62,844 bases of DNA from Bacteroidaceae bacterium (GTDB lineage Bacteria > Bacteroidota > Bacteroidia > Bacteroidales > Bacteroidaceae): assembly GCA_017541265.1 (NCBI GenBank), contig JAFXZK010000091.1, forward strand, positions 1 through 62,844, in the 5' to 3' direction. Shown here one piece after another: positions 1-9,400 of the stretch. The notes below the pieces were generated by a model. That model did no database searches, was not told the DNA's origin, and saw only the letters and a program-made list of their open reading frames with translations. The position numbers and the translations under genes are program-made. Within the stretch, counting starts at the first letter, position 1, and each line of letters opens with the position of its first letter.

Positions 1-77
1 CTCCCCCTTTGGGGGAGTGCCACAACACCGCCGATTCTCCCGAAAAAGCACTCCCCAAAAGGGGGAGCGGGGAGGGG
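1..77. repeat. Palindromic CTCCCCC/GGGGGAG element inside the M16 gene
   Basis: Bases 1-20 and 49-68 are inverted copies of each other with about one mismatch, and each half is itself a short palindrome (CCCCCTTTGGGGG). The reading frame of the M16 gene continues through it. It belongs to the same family as the elements at 33952-34073, 36331-36372, 38371-38388 and 53431-53466. The left boundary may be outside the window. Confidence 0.6.
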
Positions 78-700
78 GCTCTCTCCACCTGTTTAATCAC
101 CTTCTCTGGCTCCATGTTGCCAAGCACATAGAGCACCATCCTTTCGGGGTGATAGAGCCGGCGGGTGAAGGCATGCATGTCGGCTGTGCGGAAAGTGCGC
201 AGCGTTTCGGCATCGCCCAGGATGTTACGGCCGAGGGGATGGCCAGGGAACATCAGGCTCTCGAACTCGTCGTAGATAAGCTCCGAAGGCTGGTCCTGAT
301 AGCTCTCTATCTCGTCGACAACCACCTCCGCCTCGCGGTTCATCTCCTCCTGTGGGTAGGTACTGTTCAGCGTAATATCGAGCAGGAGGTCGATGGCGCG
401 AGGGACGTGCTGCCCCAGACAAGTGCAGTAATAGACGGTCTCTTCCTTGCCGGTGAAGGCGTTCAGCTCACCGCCCACGCTCTCCATGCAGGAGATGACC
501 TGCCGTGCCGAGCGCCGTCCGGTGCCCTTGAACGACATGTGTTCGGTCAGGTGCGCCATGCCGCTCTCCGATGGCAGCTCGTGTCGCGTGCCGGCATCCA
601 CGGCAATGCCCATGTAGACAACGTCCGTCTGCCCGGGCGCGCAGATGATGCGCAGCCCCTGGGGCAGCGTATAAGTGAAGATTTCCTGGTTCTTTTCCAT
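1..700 (-). CDS. M16 family zinc metallopeptidase (3' end outside window)
   Basis: The reverse strand from the ATG at 700 encodes an insulinase/pitrilysin-type peptidase of the kind that cleaves peptides and processed proteins. The inverted zinc-binding motif HxxEH is seen as H50-L-T-E53-H54, and a downstream REAEVVVDEIESY segment supplies the usual third zinc-ligand Glu. About 233 residues are visible and the frame stays open to base 1, so the C-terminal part of the first M16 domain and any second domain lie outside the window. Near the left edge the protein reads APSPLPLLGSAF and WHSPKGG, encoded by a CTCCCCC palindromic repeat that looks inserted in frame. The gene is divergent from the regulator at 930. 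The family call is secure; the substrate is unknown. Confidence 0.88.
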   Translation of the reverse strand, partial: MEKNQEIFTYTLPQGLRIICAPGQTDVVYMGIAVDAGTRHELPSESGMAHLTEHMSFKGTGRRSARQVISCMESVGGELNAFTGKEETVYYCTCLGQHVPRAIDLLLDITLNSTYPQEEMNREAEVVVDEIESYQDQPSELIYDEFESLMFPGHPLGRNILGDAETLRTFRTADMHAFTRRLYHPERMVLYVLGNMEPEKVIKQVERAPSPLPLLGSAFSGESAVLWHSPKGG

Positions 701-877
701 ATTTCAGCCTGCAAAGTTACGGAAAATATCCGGAACTGCGGCTCCCCGCGGCAAAACTTTTGATTTGTTTCCCTCTGCTTTTCCATGCAAAGGGATGGCA
801 AGAGGGTGGAAAATCAGCCTGCAAACAGTTAAATATCAGAAGGCAACAGGTAGAAGAACGGTTTCCACCCTTATCTC

Positions 878-908
878 TTGTGCAAGCCGCAGATTTGCCG
901 TACCTTTG
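878..908 (+). promoter_or_regulatory. Bacteroidota promoter for the regulator gene at 930
   Basis: TTG at 878-880, a 20-base spacer, then TACCTTTG at 901-908, matching the phylum's -33/-7 promoter. It lies inside the longest open frame starting at 675, so it argues for the ATG at 930 as the true start. Confidence 0.7.
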
Positions 909-929
909 CAGCAGGAAACCGAAAAAGGC

Positions 930-2543
930 ATGAAAAGAAAGACATTTGGCATCCTCATTGCGGTGCTTGCGCTGGCCTTGGCTGGCGGCACAGGATGGAG
1001 CCTGCGGGACCTGCCGCAGAAGCGGTTGCTCCGGACGGCAGAGAACATTGTGTTCGCGGATGCGGACAGTACGGAACGGCTGCTGGAGCAGGTCGATACG
1101 ACGCGGCTGACGGAAAGCTCGCGGATGCTCTACGACCTGCTGCGGGCCCTGGTGTACGAGGAACGATGGTACTTGCTCCGCGCCGACACAGCCTCCTGCC
1201 TCTCGTCGGATGCCGAGACATGGACCTTCGCACGCCAGTCGGACAGCCGGGACAAGGACGGCCAGGCCGTGCCGGATGACAGCTGTCGCCTGCGCATATA
1301 CCATTATTATGACGAGAAGAGCCTCGGAGGAACCGCCGGCGACGCGGACGATTTGCGCCGCTTCGGGCGTATCTGCTTTGCGCTCAGCCGTCGGCAGAAC
1401 GACAGTATCGTGCCCATGCAGATCAACCGGCTCTTCCTCCTGGCCATCCATTGTGCCGAAACGACCGAGGACCACGCCTTGGCCTACCGCGCCTACGACA
1501 AGTACTTCAATCGCCTGCCCTTCCACAATACGGCTTACCCCGAGTTCTACCTGCACCGTGCCTTGGAGCACTATCGCCTGTCGCCCGACCAGCCGCGCTG
1601 GCTGCTGACGATGCTCAACGACTATGGCTACACCGTGCTCCTCCGCGCTCCCTTCGACCTGCATCACTTCGGCTCGCTGGAACGCATCGCTGCCCTCGCG
1701 GCGCGGCACCTCGAAGCGCCTCCCTCGCCTGCGGTCTGCGACTCCATCTTTCTCTGCCTCGACTCGCTCTGGGCATTGCCACACGCCGACTTTGGCTACA
1801 CATGTACCTTGCGCGTGTCAAAATCCACGTTCACCTTCGGAGAGGTCACCGTGCCTGTCGGCATGTACGAGGAAGCACAAAACGAGCACAAGGAGGATGA
1901 CCAGAAGCATTGGCGGCAATCGTATGAAAGCGAGACGAAACAGGAAGAGCAGAACTTCTCCGTCAACCGCGACACATACCTTGCGCCTGGCTACGTAAAG
2001 AAGTCGGCCATGCTGCAGCGAAGGCTGATGACGGCTGCCATCGTCGTGCTGGTGCTGGCAGTGCTCGTCCTGTTGCTCGTCTTCCGCTGGCTGGCTGGCA
2101 ACGTGCGGCGACGCCACGAGGCGGAGCGGAACGCCCACCAGCGCGAGGCGGAACAGCTGGCGGAACGTCTGCGCCAGAAGGATGCCATGATAGCCATGCT
2201 GCGCGGCCACATCATGGACAAGAGCGAAATCCTCGACATGCTGGAGCCTACGGCAGGCAAGCGCACCGTCATCAACGCCCGCAACTGGCGCGAGATAGAA
2301 ATGACGCTCGACACGGCCGACGGGAACTTCGTCAGCCGCCTGCGAGCGGAGCATCCGCAGTTCAGCGAGGACGACATCCGCCTGTGCATGCTGGCCCGCC
2401 TGCAGCTCTCCAATGCCGCCCTGTCCGCCATCTATCTCATTTCCGTCTCCGCCGTGCAGCACCGAAAGCAGAAGCTGAAGAAGGAAGGCTTCGGCATCAC
2501 CGACCCCGCCGTCGCCTTCGACCAGATAATCGCCGACTACTAA
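930..2543 (+). CDS. Membrane-anchored regulator with C-terminal helix-turn-helix (DUF6377-like)
   Basis: A 537-residue protein with an N-terminal signal/anchor (MKRKTFGILIAVLALALAGG), a long helical, probably TPR-like extracytoplasmic region, one strong transmembrane helix near residues 366-390, a charged coiled coil (about 391-430) and a C-terminal segment (EDDIRLCMLARLQLSNAALS followed by SVSAVQHRKQKLKK) resembling the LuxR-type helix-turn-helix of Bacteroidota TPR/DUF6377 regulators. The open frame extends upstream to 675, but a promoter at 878-908 makes 930 the likely start. It lies 13 bases before the outer-membrane barrel gene at 2557, so the two are probably co-transcribed and it may sense an envelope signal related to that protein. 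Confident on topology, moderate on family, no knowledge of ligand. Confidence 0.72.
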   Translation: MKRKTFGILIAVLALALAGGTGWSLRDLPQKRLLRTAENIVFADADSTERLLEQVDTTRLTESSRMLYDLLRALVYEERWYLLRADTASCLSSDAETWTFARQSDSRDKDGQAVPDDSCRLRIYHYYDEKSLGGTAGDADDLRRFGRICFALSRRQNDSIVPMQINRLFLLAIHCAETTEDHALAYRAYDKYFNRLPFHNTAYPEFYLHRALEHYRLSPDQPRWLLTMLNDYGYTVLLRAPFDLHHFGSLERIAALAARHLEAPPSPAVCDSIFLCLDSLWALPHADFGYTCTLRVSKSTFTFGEVTVPVGMYEEAQNEHKEDDQKHWRQSYESETKQEEQNFSVNRDTYLAPGYVKKSAMLQRRLMTAAIVVLVLAVLVLLLVFRWLAGNVRRRHEAERNAHQREAEQLAERLRQKDAMIAMLRGHIMDKSEILDMLEPTAGKRTVINARNWREIEMTLDTADGNFVSRLRAEHPQFSEDDIRLCMLARLQLSNAALSAIYLISVSAVQHRKQKLKKEGFGITDPAVAFDQIIADY

Positions 2544-2556
2544 TCCTTAATACAAC

Positions 2557-5280
2557 ATGAGAACAAGTCATTTCCGGTGCGGAAACCTCCGCATCCTGCT
2601 CTTGCTGTGCCTTTTTGTAAGCAAGCTGTCAACAGTTCAGGCCGACATCGTGAAGGGCCGCGTGGTGGATGCCGAAACGAAGGAGCCACTGCCCGAAGCC
2701 TCGGTGAAGCTGACTCAGCGGCTTGGCGACTACGGCACCACGATCGAAAGTGTGAAAGCCGATTCCCTCGGCTTTTTCTCCCTCTTTGCCAGCGGACGCG
2801 GCAGCATCGAGGCTTCAATGCTGGGCTACTACGCGAAGTCGAAACCGGTGCTGGCCTTCAGCGACAGCCGCAAGGACACGCTCGACGTAGGGACGATTGA
2901 GCTGAAGATGTCGCCGCAGATGCTGAAGATGGTGGAGGTGACGGGCCGCGCCCGGCGCTTCACCGTCAGAGGCGACACGATTGTCTTCCATCCCGAAGCC
3001 TTCCACCTGCACGAGGGAGCGAGGCTCGACGAACTGATCAGGCAGTTGCCGGGCGTAGAGGCAGACGGTGAGGGACGGCTCTCGTGGAACGGCAAGCCTA
3101 TCCGCATCACGATGGACGGCGAGAGCTTCCTCGGCGGTGATGCCCTGGTGAAGCAGTTGCCAGCCGAGGCCGTACAGGACATCAAGGCATACAACCGCCA
3201 GTCGGAGCTAAGCGAACGCACGGGCAAGGACGACGGCAAGGAGGACATGGTGCTCGACCTCACCATCAAGCCCGGCTTCCTCGACCGCTGGTACGGCGAC
3301 GTAAAGGCTGGCTACCAGACCGAAAAGTACTACGACGGCGAGTTGCTGATGAACCGTCTGTCGAAGACCGACCCCGTGATGGTCTTCGCCAACGCCAACA
3401 ACGTCGACAAGCATTGGCGTCGCAACATGAACGGGAGCACTGCCAATATGGGCAACGGCTTCGGCAAGGAGCACGGCGCATCGGCAGGCTGGCAGCACAA
3501 TTGGCAGCGCAAGGCGGGAACGCACGACCTGAAGAGCCACTTCAGCGCAACCGGCGGCTTTGCACACGACGACAACGACAGAAACAACCACCAGGTGACG
3601 GAAAACTACTTCCCGAACACAGTAGCCACCCGCACCACATCGGAGAACCAGCAGCACAGCCACAAGCTGGAGACGCGACAGAAAGCCGACCTTCGCTGGA
3701 TACGCGACTCGCTGAACACCTTCACGCTGAGTGCAAGCGCAGAACACACCAGCAGCCGCTCCAACAGCACCCGTACCACCGAACAGCAGGAAGCCCTCGC
3801 CCCCAACGTCCCCTATGCTGCGACACTGTCGCAGCTCACCGCCTCCCACACCGACGCCCGCCAAACCGCCCTCAACACCCAAGCAGGCTGGGAGCATTAC
3901 GTCAAGGACGGCGCACTCGGAGCCAGCTTCAAGCTGAACTACCGCGACGAAAAGGCCGACGGACGGACCGACCGCATCATCACAGCACACAGCCCCGCCT
4001 ACACCTCCTCGCTGCTCATCCAGACCTACACGTCACCCACAAGGCAGTTCTCCGTCAATGCCGAGGTGCACCATGCCCGCTGGCTCACGAAGAAATGGAT
4101 GATGCAGGCACAGTACTCGCTGACCTACAGCCGCAACCGCAGCGACCGCGACTTCCTGACCGACGGCACAGCCGATGCTGCCAACAGCTACCGCAACCTC
4201 TACATCCGCCACGAGCACAGCCTGCGACTCGCACAGACCATCAACCTCATGCCCGTACAGCTCATGCCCGACGTCTCCGTTCGCTGGCAGCGCGAGAGCC
4301 AGGACTACCGGCGAGGCACGCTCGACACAGCCGCCGTGCGCCGCCTCGTCTTCGTCGACCCTTCCCTGCGTGCCACTTGGAAGCTCAGCAAGACCGCCGG
4401 CTTCGAACTGAACTACAGCTTCACGACACGGCAGCCCGGCATCATCCAGACCATCGGCTACCGCGACCTCACCGACCCGCTCTCCATCACCGAGGGCAAC
4501 CCCGACCTGCGGAACACGCACGTCCATGACATGAAGCTGACCTACAACATGATGCTCGCCCGCAGCCAGACCTCGCTCAGCGCCACCGTCGGCTACACTC
4601 ACGACGACCGCGAGACAACCACCGCCCTCAGCTACGACCCTGCGACCGCCGTCTACGTCAGCCGTCCGGTGAACGTCCGTGGCAGCCGCTCATGGGACAT
4701 ACGCCTGAACCTCGACCAAGCCCTCGGCGACTACCTGCGCCTGCAAAGCGACTTCCGCATGAACGGCAGTCAGCGCTACGGCTACCTTACGCTCCTGCCT
4801 ACGCAAACAGAGCGTATAGAGAACCGACAGAGCAGCCTCAACCCACGCGAGAACCTCACCCTTTCGCTCGACTACGACTGGCTCAAAGCCTCCGTCTTCG
4901 CTGAAATCAGCGCCGACCGCCTGCGCTACACAGCCTCGCCCGAACAGAACACCACCCACTGGAACAATAACTTCGGACTCCGGGCCGAGGCCACCTTTGG
5001 CAACTTTATCTTCGCTTCATCCCTCACCGAGCGCATCAGCCGAGGCTACACCGTCGGCAGCATGAACCGCAACATCCTCGTCTGGGATGCAGCCATTGGC
5101 TGGAAGATACTGAAGAACAAAGCGCGCCTCATGCTGGAGTTCGACGACATCCTGAACAACGAGGACGGCCGCCGTAGCGAGCAGTCCGCCTACCAGCAGA
5201 CCACCTCGTGGCACGACTTCCGCCACCACCACATCGGCATCAGGTTCGCATACCACCTCGACGCAAAGAAGAAGGAATAA
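2557..5280 (+). CDS. Outer-membrane beta-barrel protein with CarboxypepD_reg-like N-terminus
   Basis: A 907-residue protein: signal peptide (about 1-29), a carboxypeptidase-regulatory-like beta-sandwich beginning DIVKGRVVDAETKEPLPEAS (about 30-115), a plug-like region (LDELIRQLPGVEADGEGRLS) and a long barrel of alternating aromatic strands ending HHIGIRFAYHLDAKKKE. This matches the TonB-dependent-receptor-like OMP_b-brl_3 group. No SusD partner follows, so it is not a standard glycan importer; roles in peptide, metal or surface assembly are possible. It follows the regulator by 13 bases and ends before a strong terminator. Confidence 0.8.
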   Translation: MRTSHFRCGNLRILLLLCLFVSKLSTVQADIVKGRVVDAETKEPLPEASVKLTQRLGDYGTTIESVKADSLGFFSLFASGRGSIEASMLGYYAKSKPVLAFSDSRKDTLDVGTIELKMSPQMLKMVEVTGRARRFTVRGDTIVFHPEAFHLHEGARLDELIRQLPGVEADGEGRLSWNGKPIRITMDGESFLGGDALVKQLPAEAVQDIKAYNRQSELSERTGKDDGKEDMVLDLTIKPGFLDRWYGDVKAGYQTEKYYDGELLMNRLSKTDPVMVFANANNVDKHWRRNMNGSTANMGNGFGKEHGASAGWQHNWQRKAGTHDLKSHFSATGGFAHDDNDRNNHQVTENYFPNTVATRTTSENQQHSHKLETRQKADLRWIRDSLNTFTLSASAEHTSSRSNSTRTTEQQEALAPNVPYAATLSQLTASHTDARQTALNTQAGWEHYVKDGALGASFKLNYRDEKADGRTDRIITAHSPAYTSSLLIQTYTSPTRQFSVNAEVHHARWLTKKWMMQAQYSLTYSRNRSDRDFLTDGTADAANSYRNLYIRHEHSLRLAQTINLMPVQLMPDVSVRWQRESQDYRRGTLDTAAVRRLVFVDPSLRATWKLSKTAGFELNYSFTTRQPGIIQTIGYRDLTDPLSITEGNPDLRNTHVHDMKLTYNMMLARSQTSLSATVGYTHDDRETTTALSYDPATAVYVSRPVNVRGSRSWDIRLNLDQALGDYLRLQSDFRMNGSQRYGYLTLLPTQTERIENRQSSLNPRENLTLSLDYDWLKASVFAEISADRLRYTASPEQNTTHWNNNFGLRAEATFGNFIFASSLTERISRGYTVGSMNRNILVWDAAIGWKILKNKARLMLEFDDILNNEDGRRSEQSAYQQTTSWHDFRHHHIGIRFAYHLDAKKKE

Positions 5281-5341
5281 ATCATGCTTCCTTCCAAACT
5301 ATCATTCCTCGCGCCGCTCTTCGCCTTTCCCTACGGCACAC

Positions 5342-5381
5342 AAAAAGGGCGGATGACCTTCTACAGCCATCCGCCCTTTTG
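5342..5381. terminator. Bidirectional terminator
   Basis: A 14-base stem (AAAAAGGGCGGATG with CATCCGCCCTTTTG) and a 12-base loop with an A-tract on one side and T-tract on the other. It lies between the converging outer-membrane gene and the ribosomal cluster. Confidence 0.85.
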
Positions 5382-5397
5382 TTTATAAAGTATTTAC

Positions 5398-5556
5398 TTA
5401 GTTCTTGAAGAAATCCTTAACGGCCTCGTTGGGAACCATCTGCTCGTCGAAAGCGTAGGAACCCGTCTGAGGATTCTTCACCATCTTGATAACCTTGGTG
5501 TAGGAACGACCTTCGGTTCTACCCGTCTGCAGGGTAGCAACTGCTTTCTTTGCCAT
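5398..5556 (-). CDS. DUF4295 small ribosome-associated protein
   Basis: A 52-residue basic protein beginning MAKKAVATLQTGRTEG and ending VPNEAVKDFFKN, below the usual ORF size cut-off. It matches DUF4295, a Bacteroidota-specific protein nearly always encoded after rpmB and rpmG and found as an extra ribosomal component in this phylum. It is the last gene of the rpmB-rpmG-DUF4295 cluster here and stops about 17 bases before the terminator at 5342-5381. In many relatives ftsY follows; here it does not. Confidence 0.92.
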   Translation of the reverse strand: MAKKAVATLQTGRTEGRSYTKVIKMVKNPQTGSYAFDEQMVPNEAVKDFFKN

Positions 5557-5648
5557 ATTCTGTTAGGTTTTGAGGTTGCTGGTCGCTTCGCTTTCAGGTC
5601 TTGAGGTTTTACAACCTTATGACCTTACGACCTTATAACCTTTAATAA
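5557..5648. repeat. ACCTTATA-type short repeats between rpmG and DUF4295
   Basis: The spacer carries repeated 7-9 base words (GGTTTTGAGGT, AACCTTATGACC, TTACGACCTTATAACC). The left and right halves are partly inverse complements, so the RNA could fold. A diverged copy with the same arrangement lies at 5838-5942. Confidence 0.6.
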
Positions 5649-5837
5649 TTACTTAATTTCCTTATGAACAGTCATCTTCTTCAAGATGGGGTTGTACTTC
5701 TTAAGCTCGAGACGCTCGGGAGTATTCTTCCTGTTCTTCGTGGTGATGTAGCGGGATGTGCCGGGCAGACCGCTCTGCTTCATCTCGGTGCATTCCAGAA
5801 TCACCTGGATTCTGTTGCCTTTAACTTTCTTTGCCAT
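5649..5837 (-). CDS. rpmG: 50S ribosomal protein L33
   Basis: A 62-residue protein beginning [20 protein letters not shown] with the L33 segments [21 protein letters not shown] and a basic tail. L33 sits near the E site of the large subunit. Notably it lacks the CxxC pairs of zinc-binding L33, having only one Cys, so it is the zinc-independent form. It is the middle gene of the rpmB-rpmG-DUF4295 cluster and is flanked on both sides by short-repeat spacers. Confidence 0.95.
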   Translation of the reverse strand: MAKKVKGNRIQVILECTEMKQSGLPGTSRYITTKNRKNTPERLELKKYNPILKKMTVHKEIK

Positions 5838-5942
5838 AATTCTTTTAGGTTTTGAGGTGTCAGGTCGCTTTGCTTTAAGGTTCTAAGGTGAGTGTTCCAA
5901 CCTCATAACCTTATAACCCTACAACCTTATAACCATCATTGT
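5838..5942. repeat. ACCTTATA-type short repeats between rpmB and rpmG
   Basis: Second copy of the spacer type seen at 5557-5648: AGGTTTTGAGGTGTCAGGTC on the left and CCTCATAACCTTATAACCC with CAACCTTATAACC on the right, again partly self-complementary. Confidence 0.6.
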
Positions 5943-6203
5943 TTAGCCGATTACACGAATGTTCTTCCAATCACAATACCCCTGGGCCACTGCGTTCTTC
6001 AGAGCGGCGTCGAGTCCAACCTTGTTAATATAGCGCAGACCGGAAGCGCTGATGCTCAGACTGATCCAGCAGTCCTCTTCTACATAGTAGAACTTCTTGG
6101 TGAAGAGGTTCACGTCGAAGCTCCTCTTCGTGCGGCGCTTGGAGTGCGACACGTTGTTGCCAATCATGGCCTTCTTACCGGTAATTTGACAAATCTTAGC
6201 CAT
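5943..6203 (-). CDS. rpmB: 50S ribosomal protein L28
   Basis: An 86-residue protein beginning [20 protein letters not shown] followed by [13 protein letters not shown], the diagnostic L28 N-terminus. First gene of the L28-L33-DUF4295 operon. A clean Bacteroidota promoter lies 56 bases upstream. Length and sequence are normal for the family, with no sign of a defect. Confidence 0.96.
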   Translation of the reverse strand: MAKICQITGKKAMIGNNVSHSKRRTKRSFDVNLFTKKFYYVEEDCWISLSISASGLRYINKVGLDAALKNAVAQGYCDWKNIRVIG

Positions 6204-6258
6204 TTCTAATCTTCTCTTTTTAGTCTATTCCAATAGACGACTTTTTCCAAACCGGCTG

Positions 6259-6288
6259 CAAAGGTACGACATTTTTTCAATCCGCCAA
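6259..6288 (-). promoter_or_regulatory. Promoter of rpmB operon
   Basis: On the minus strand TTG (6288-6286), a 19-base spacer and TACCTTTG (6266-6259). Confidence 0.75.
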
Positions 6289-6353
6289 GCATTTTCCCCC
6301 TTTTTTCTTGCCAAATATGTGTTTTTATGCAAGAAACGCTGTTAAAAGAGCAC

Positions 6354-6381
6354 CCCCGCGCCGGTTTGAAGCCGCGCGGGG
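6354..6381 (-). terminator. GC-rich terminator of the BspA-like gene
   Basis: Stem CCCCGCGC with GCGCGGGG around a TTCAAA-type loop, followed on the minus strand by a short T-run (CTCTTTT), 43 bases after the BspA-like stop codon. Confidence 0.6.
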
Positions 6382-6423
6382 ATGCCTTTACAATTATTTA
6401 TGTGTCTGTTTCATCATGCAGGC

Positions 6424-9400
6424 TTACCGCAGCAGCACCTTGACGCTGCGTTCGCCGATGCGCACGACGGCTGTGCTTCCAGCCCGCAGGCTCGTGGCGA
6501 TGCTGGTGGCTGCACCGGCTGCCGTGGCCTTGCCTACCAGCTTTCCGCTGAGGTCATAGACGGCGATGAGGGTTCCCTCCTCTGCTCCGCTGACGGAGAG
6601 GATGCCGTCGTGGTTCTGGATGAGAACAGGAATGGCCTTTATCTCGGTTACACCCACAGCATCGTCGTCGCCGCCGACGGCAGGTGTGGCGTCAATCCAG
6701 CAGAGCGTGCCGGTCACGATGTCGGAGTTGTCGAAGCCGTCCTTCGTGGCATATGCCTTGATGACGTAGGTGACGGTGAGGTCGATGATGTCTGTGTCGT
6801 ACGTCTTAATGTCGCTATCCGTGATTTCGGTAACGAAGGATGCGCCCTCTGTTTCGCAAGTCAGGCGCAGCTGTCCGCCATCGTAAACCATTTGGGGAGC
6901 GGCGCACTTGTTGTCGCCTTCGTTAGGTGCATTCTCCATCACGTCGATGGTTCCGAAGTTCTTCCACGGTTCAGCTGCCTTGTAGTCCTCAATGACAGAG
7001 GAGGGCACATAGAGGGATGCCGTGTAGCTGCTGAAAGCATTGCCGGCGGTGGCGGGAATGTCGACGCAGTAGTTCTTGATGGTCTGGATGGCATTGCAGC
7101 CATTGAAGCAATTGGCACTGATGACCGCGCATCCGTCCTTGATAGTAATTTGTTCCAATGCGGCACAACCAGAGAACACGCCTGTGCCCATCGTAGCGAT
7201 GCGCTTGCCAAGAGTAACCTTTTTCAGCGAGGTGCAGTTCTGGAACTGCTCACCATTATCGTAGGCGCTGTTACGAAATGCAAGTTTAGTACAGTAATCC
7301 GGAATTACTACCTCTTCCAGTGCTTTGCAACCAAAGAAGGCACGATAGCCAATGGTGCGCACGTCTGCACCGATAGTAAGCTGTGCCAGTTGCGTGCACT
7401 CTGCAAATGCCAACGGGCCGACATAGGTGACACCATCGCCAATGACGGCCTTGGTCATGGCAGAGCATTTATAGAATGCATTTTCCTGTACCTCAGACAC
7501 GCTTTCGGGGATAATGACCTCTGTCAGGCTGGGGCAGTTCTGGAAGCAGTACTTGCCGATGATGGCACAGCCGTTGTGTATCTCCACTGTCTTCAGAGCA
7601 GTGCAATCGGCGAACACGCCGTCGCCCATCGATTCCACCTTCTTGCCCAGCACCACTTTTGTAAGACTTGTACAGCCTTGGAAGGTCTCTGCATTATCAT
7701 AAGCACTATTGCGAACAGCAAATGTTTTAATCTGATCTGTCAGATTGATATCATTCAAATCTGTACAGAAGGCGAAGGCACGATAGCCAATGGTACGAAC
7801 ATCGCTACCTATCTTGACCTTTGTCAGCTTCGTACAGTTCTGGAATGACTGTGCGCCAATGGTGGTTACTCCATCGCCTATAATGGCTTCCATCATACTT
7901 GAACATTCATAGAATGCAGCGGCACCTATGGCGGTGACGCTCTGTGGCACGTTGATATTCTTCAAAGCCGTGCATTGATAGAAAGCTTCGTCGCCAATGC
8001 TCTCCACAGTATTGGGGATAATAACAGAAGGCAATTTTGAGCAGCCCCTGAAACAAGCAGCACCAATAAGCGAACATCCCTCCTTGATGGTCACGTTTTT
8101 AAGCGCAGTGCAATTCAAGAATACGCCAGTGCCCATGTTAGCCACTTTCGCTCCGATTGTGGCATCCGTGAGACTGGTACATCCCATAAACTGCTCACCA
8201 TTGGCGTAAGCGCTATTACGCACAGCAAGCGTTACCACATTGTCAGTCAGAGTTATCTCCTCCAAATCGATACAGTTGGCGAACGCCTGCCAGCCGATAG
8301 TGCGCACATCGTTACCCATATTCACTGTAGCCAGCCTATCGCAGCTGAAGAATGCCTGCTGGCCGATGGTGTTTACGCCGTCGCCGATAGTGGCACTGGT
8401 CATGTTGTCGCAATTATAGAAAGCCTGGTTGCCGATGATTGTCACGCTGTTGGGAATGTTTATAGACTTCAGTGCCGTACACTCATAGAAAGCCTCGTAG
8501 CCGATGCTCGTCACCGTGTTGGGGATGGTTAAGTTGGCTATCTTTGTGCAGCCGCGGAAACAACCGCCGCCTATGACGGAGCAACCCTCCTTGATAGTAA
8601 CGGTGCGCAGAGCGGTACAACCCTTGAAGGTATATGAACCCATTTCTGCCAGTTTCTGACCAATGGTAACTTCCTCCAAACTGGTACAATTAAGGAATGC
8701 CTCATTGTTGTCGTATGCAGAATTTCTGACAGCAAGCGAAAGTACGCTGTCTGGCAGTACGATTGACTCCAGGTCTGTGCAGTTTGCAAATGCTTGGAAG
8801 TTGATAGTACGGAGCGTTTTGCCTAACGTGGCAGAACGCAGATGCGAACAGTTCAGGAAAGCTTGGGTGCCAATCGCCTTAACACCTTCACCCATAGTGA
8901 TAGTGGTCAAGCGGGAACAGTCTTGGAAGGCATATGCTCCGATGAAGGTGATGCTGTTCGGGAAATTGACAGTCGTCAGCTTTGCACAGCCCTTGAAGCT
9001 TCCTTCGCTGATGTAGTTGCAGCCATCTTTGATGGTCAGCGAAGTGATGTTCGAACAGTTCTCAAAAGCGTAGGTACCCATTACACTGATACCTGCACCA
9101 AGGGTAACACTGGTTAAACTGGAGCAACCAATGAATGCCTCTGAATTATCGTATGCGCTGTTGCGCACAGCAAGTGTCGTCACATTGTCGGGGATGACAA
9201 TCTCTTCCAACTCTTCGCAGCCATAGAAAGCGCGATAGCCGATAGAGGTGACGTTGCTGCCGATGTTGACACCCGTCAGGTGGATGCTGTTCTGGAATGC
9301 TTGGGGAGCAATGGCTGTGACGTTGTAGGTCAAGCCTTCGTTCTGCACCGAGGCAGGGATGGTGACGGTGCCGGAGTAGCCGTCGCCGCTGACAACGGAA

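Noticed and set aside
6382-7848. 488-codon plus-strand ORF.
   Set aside because: Antisense shadow of the repetitive BspA-like gene.
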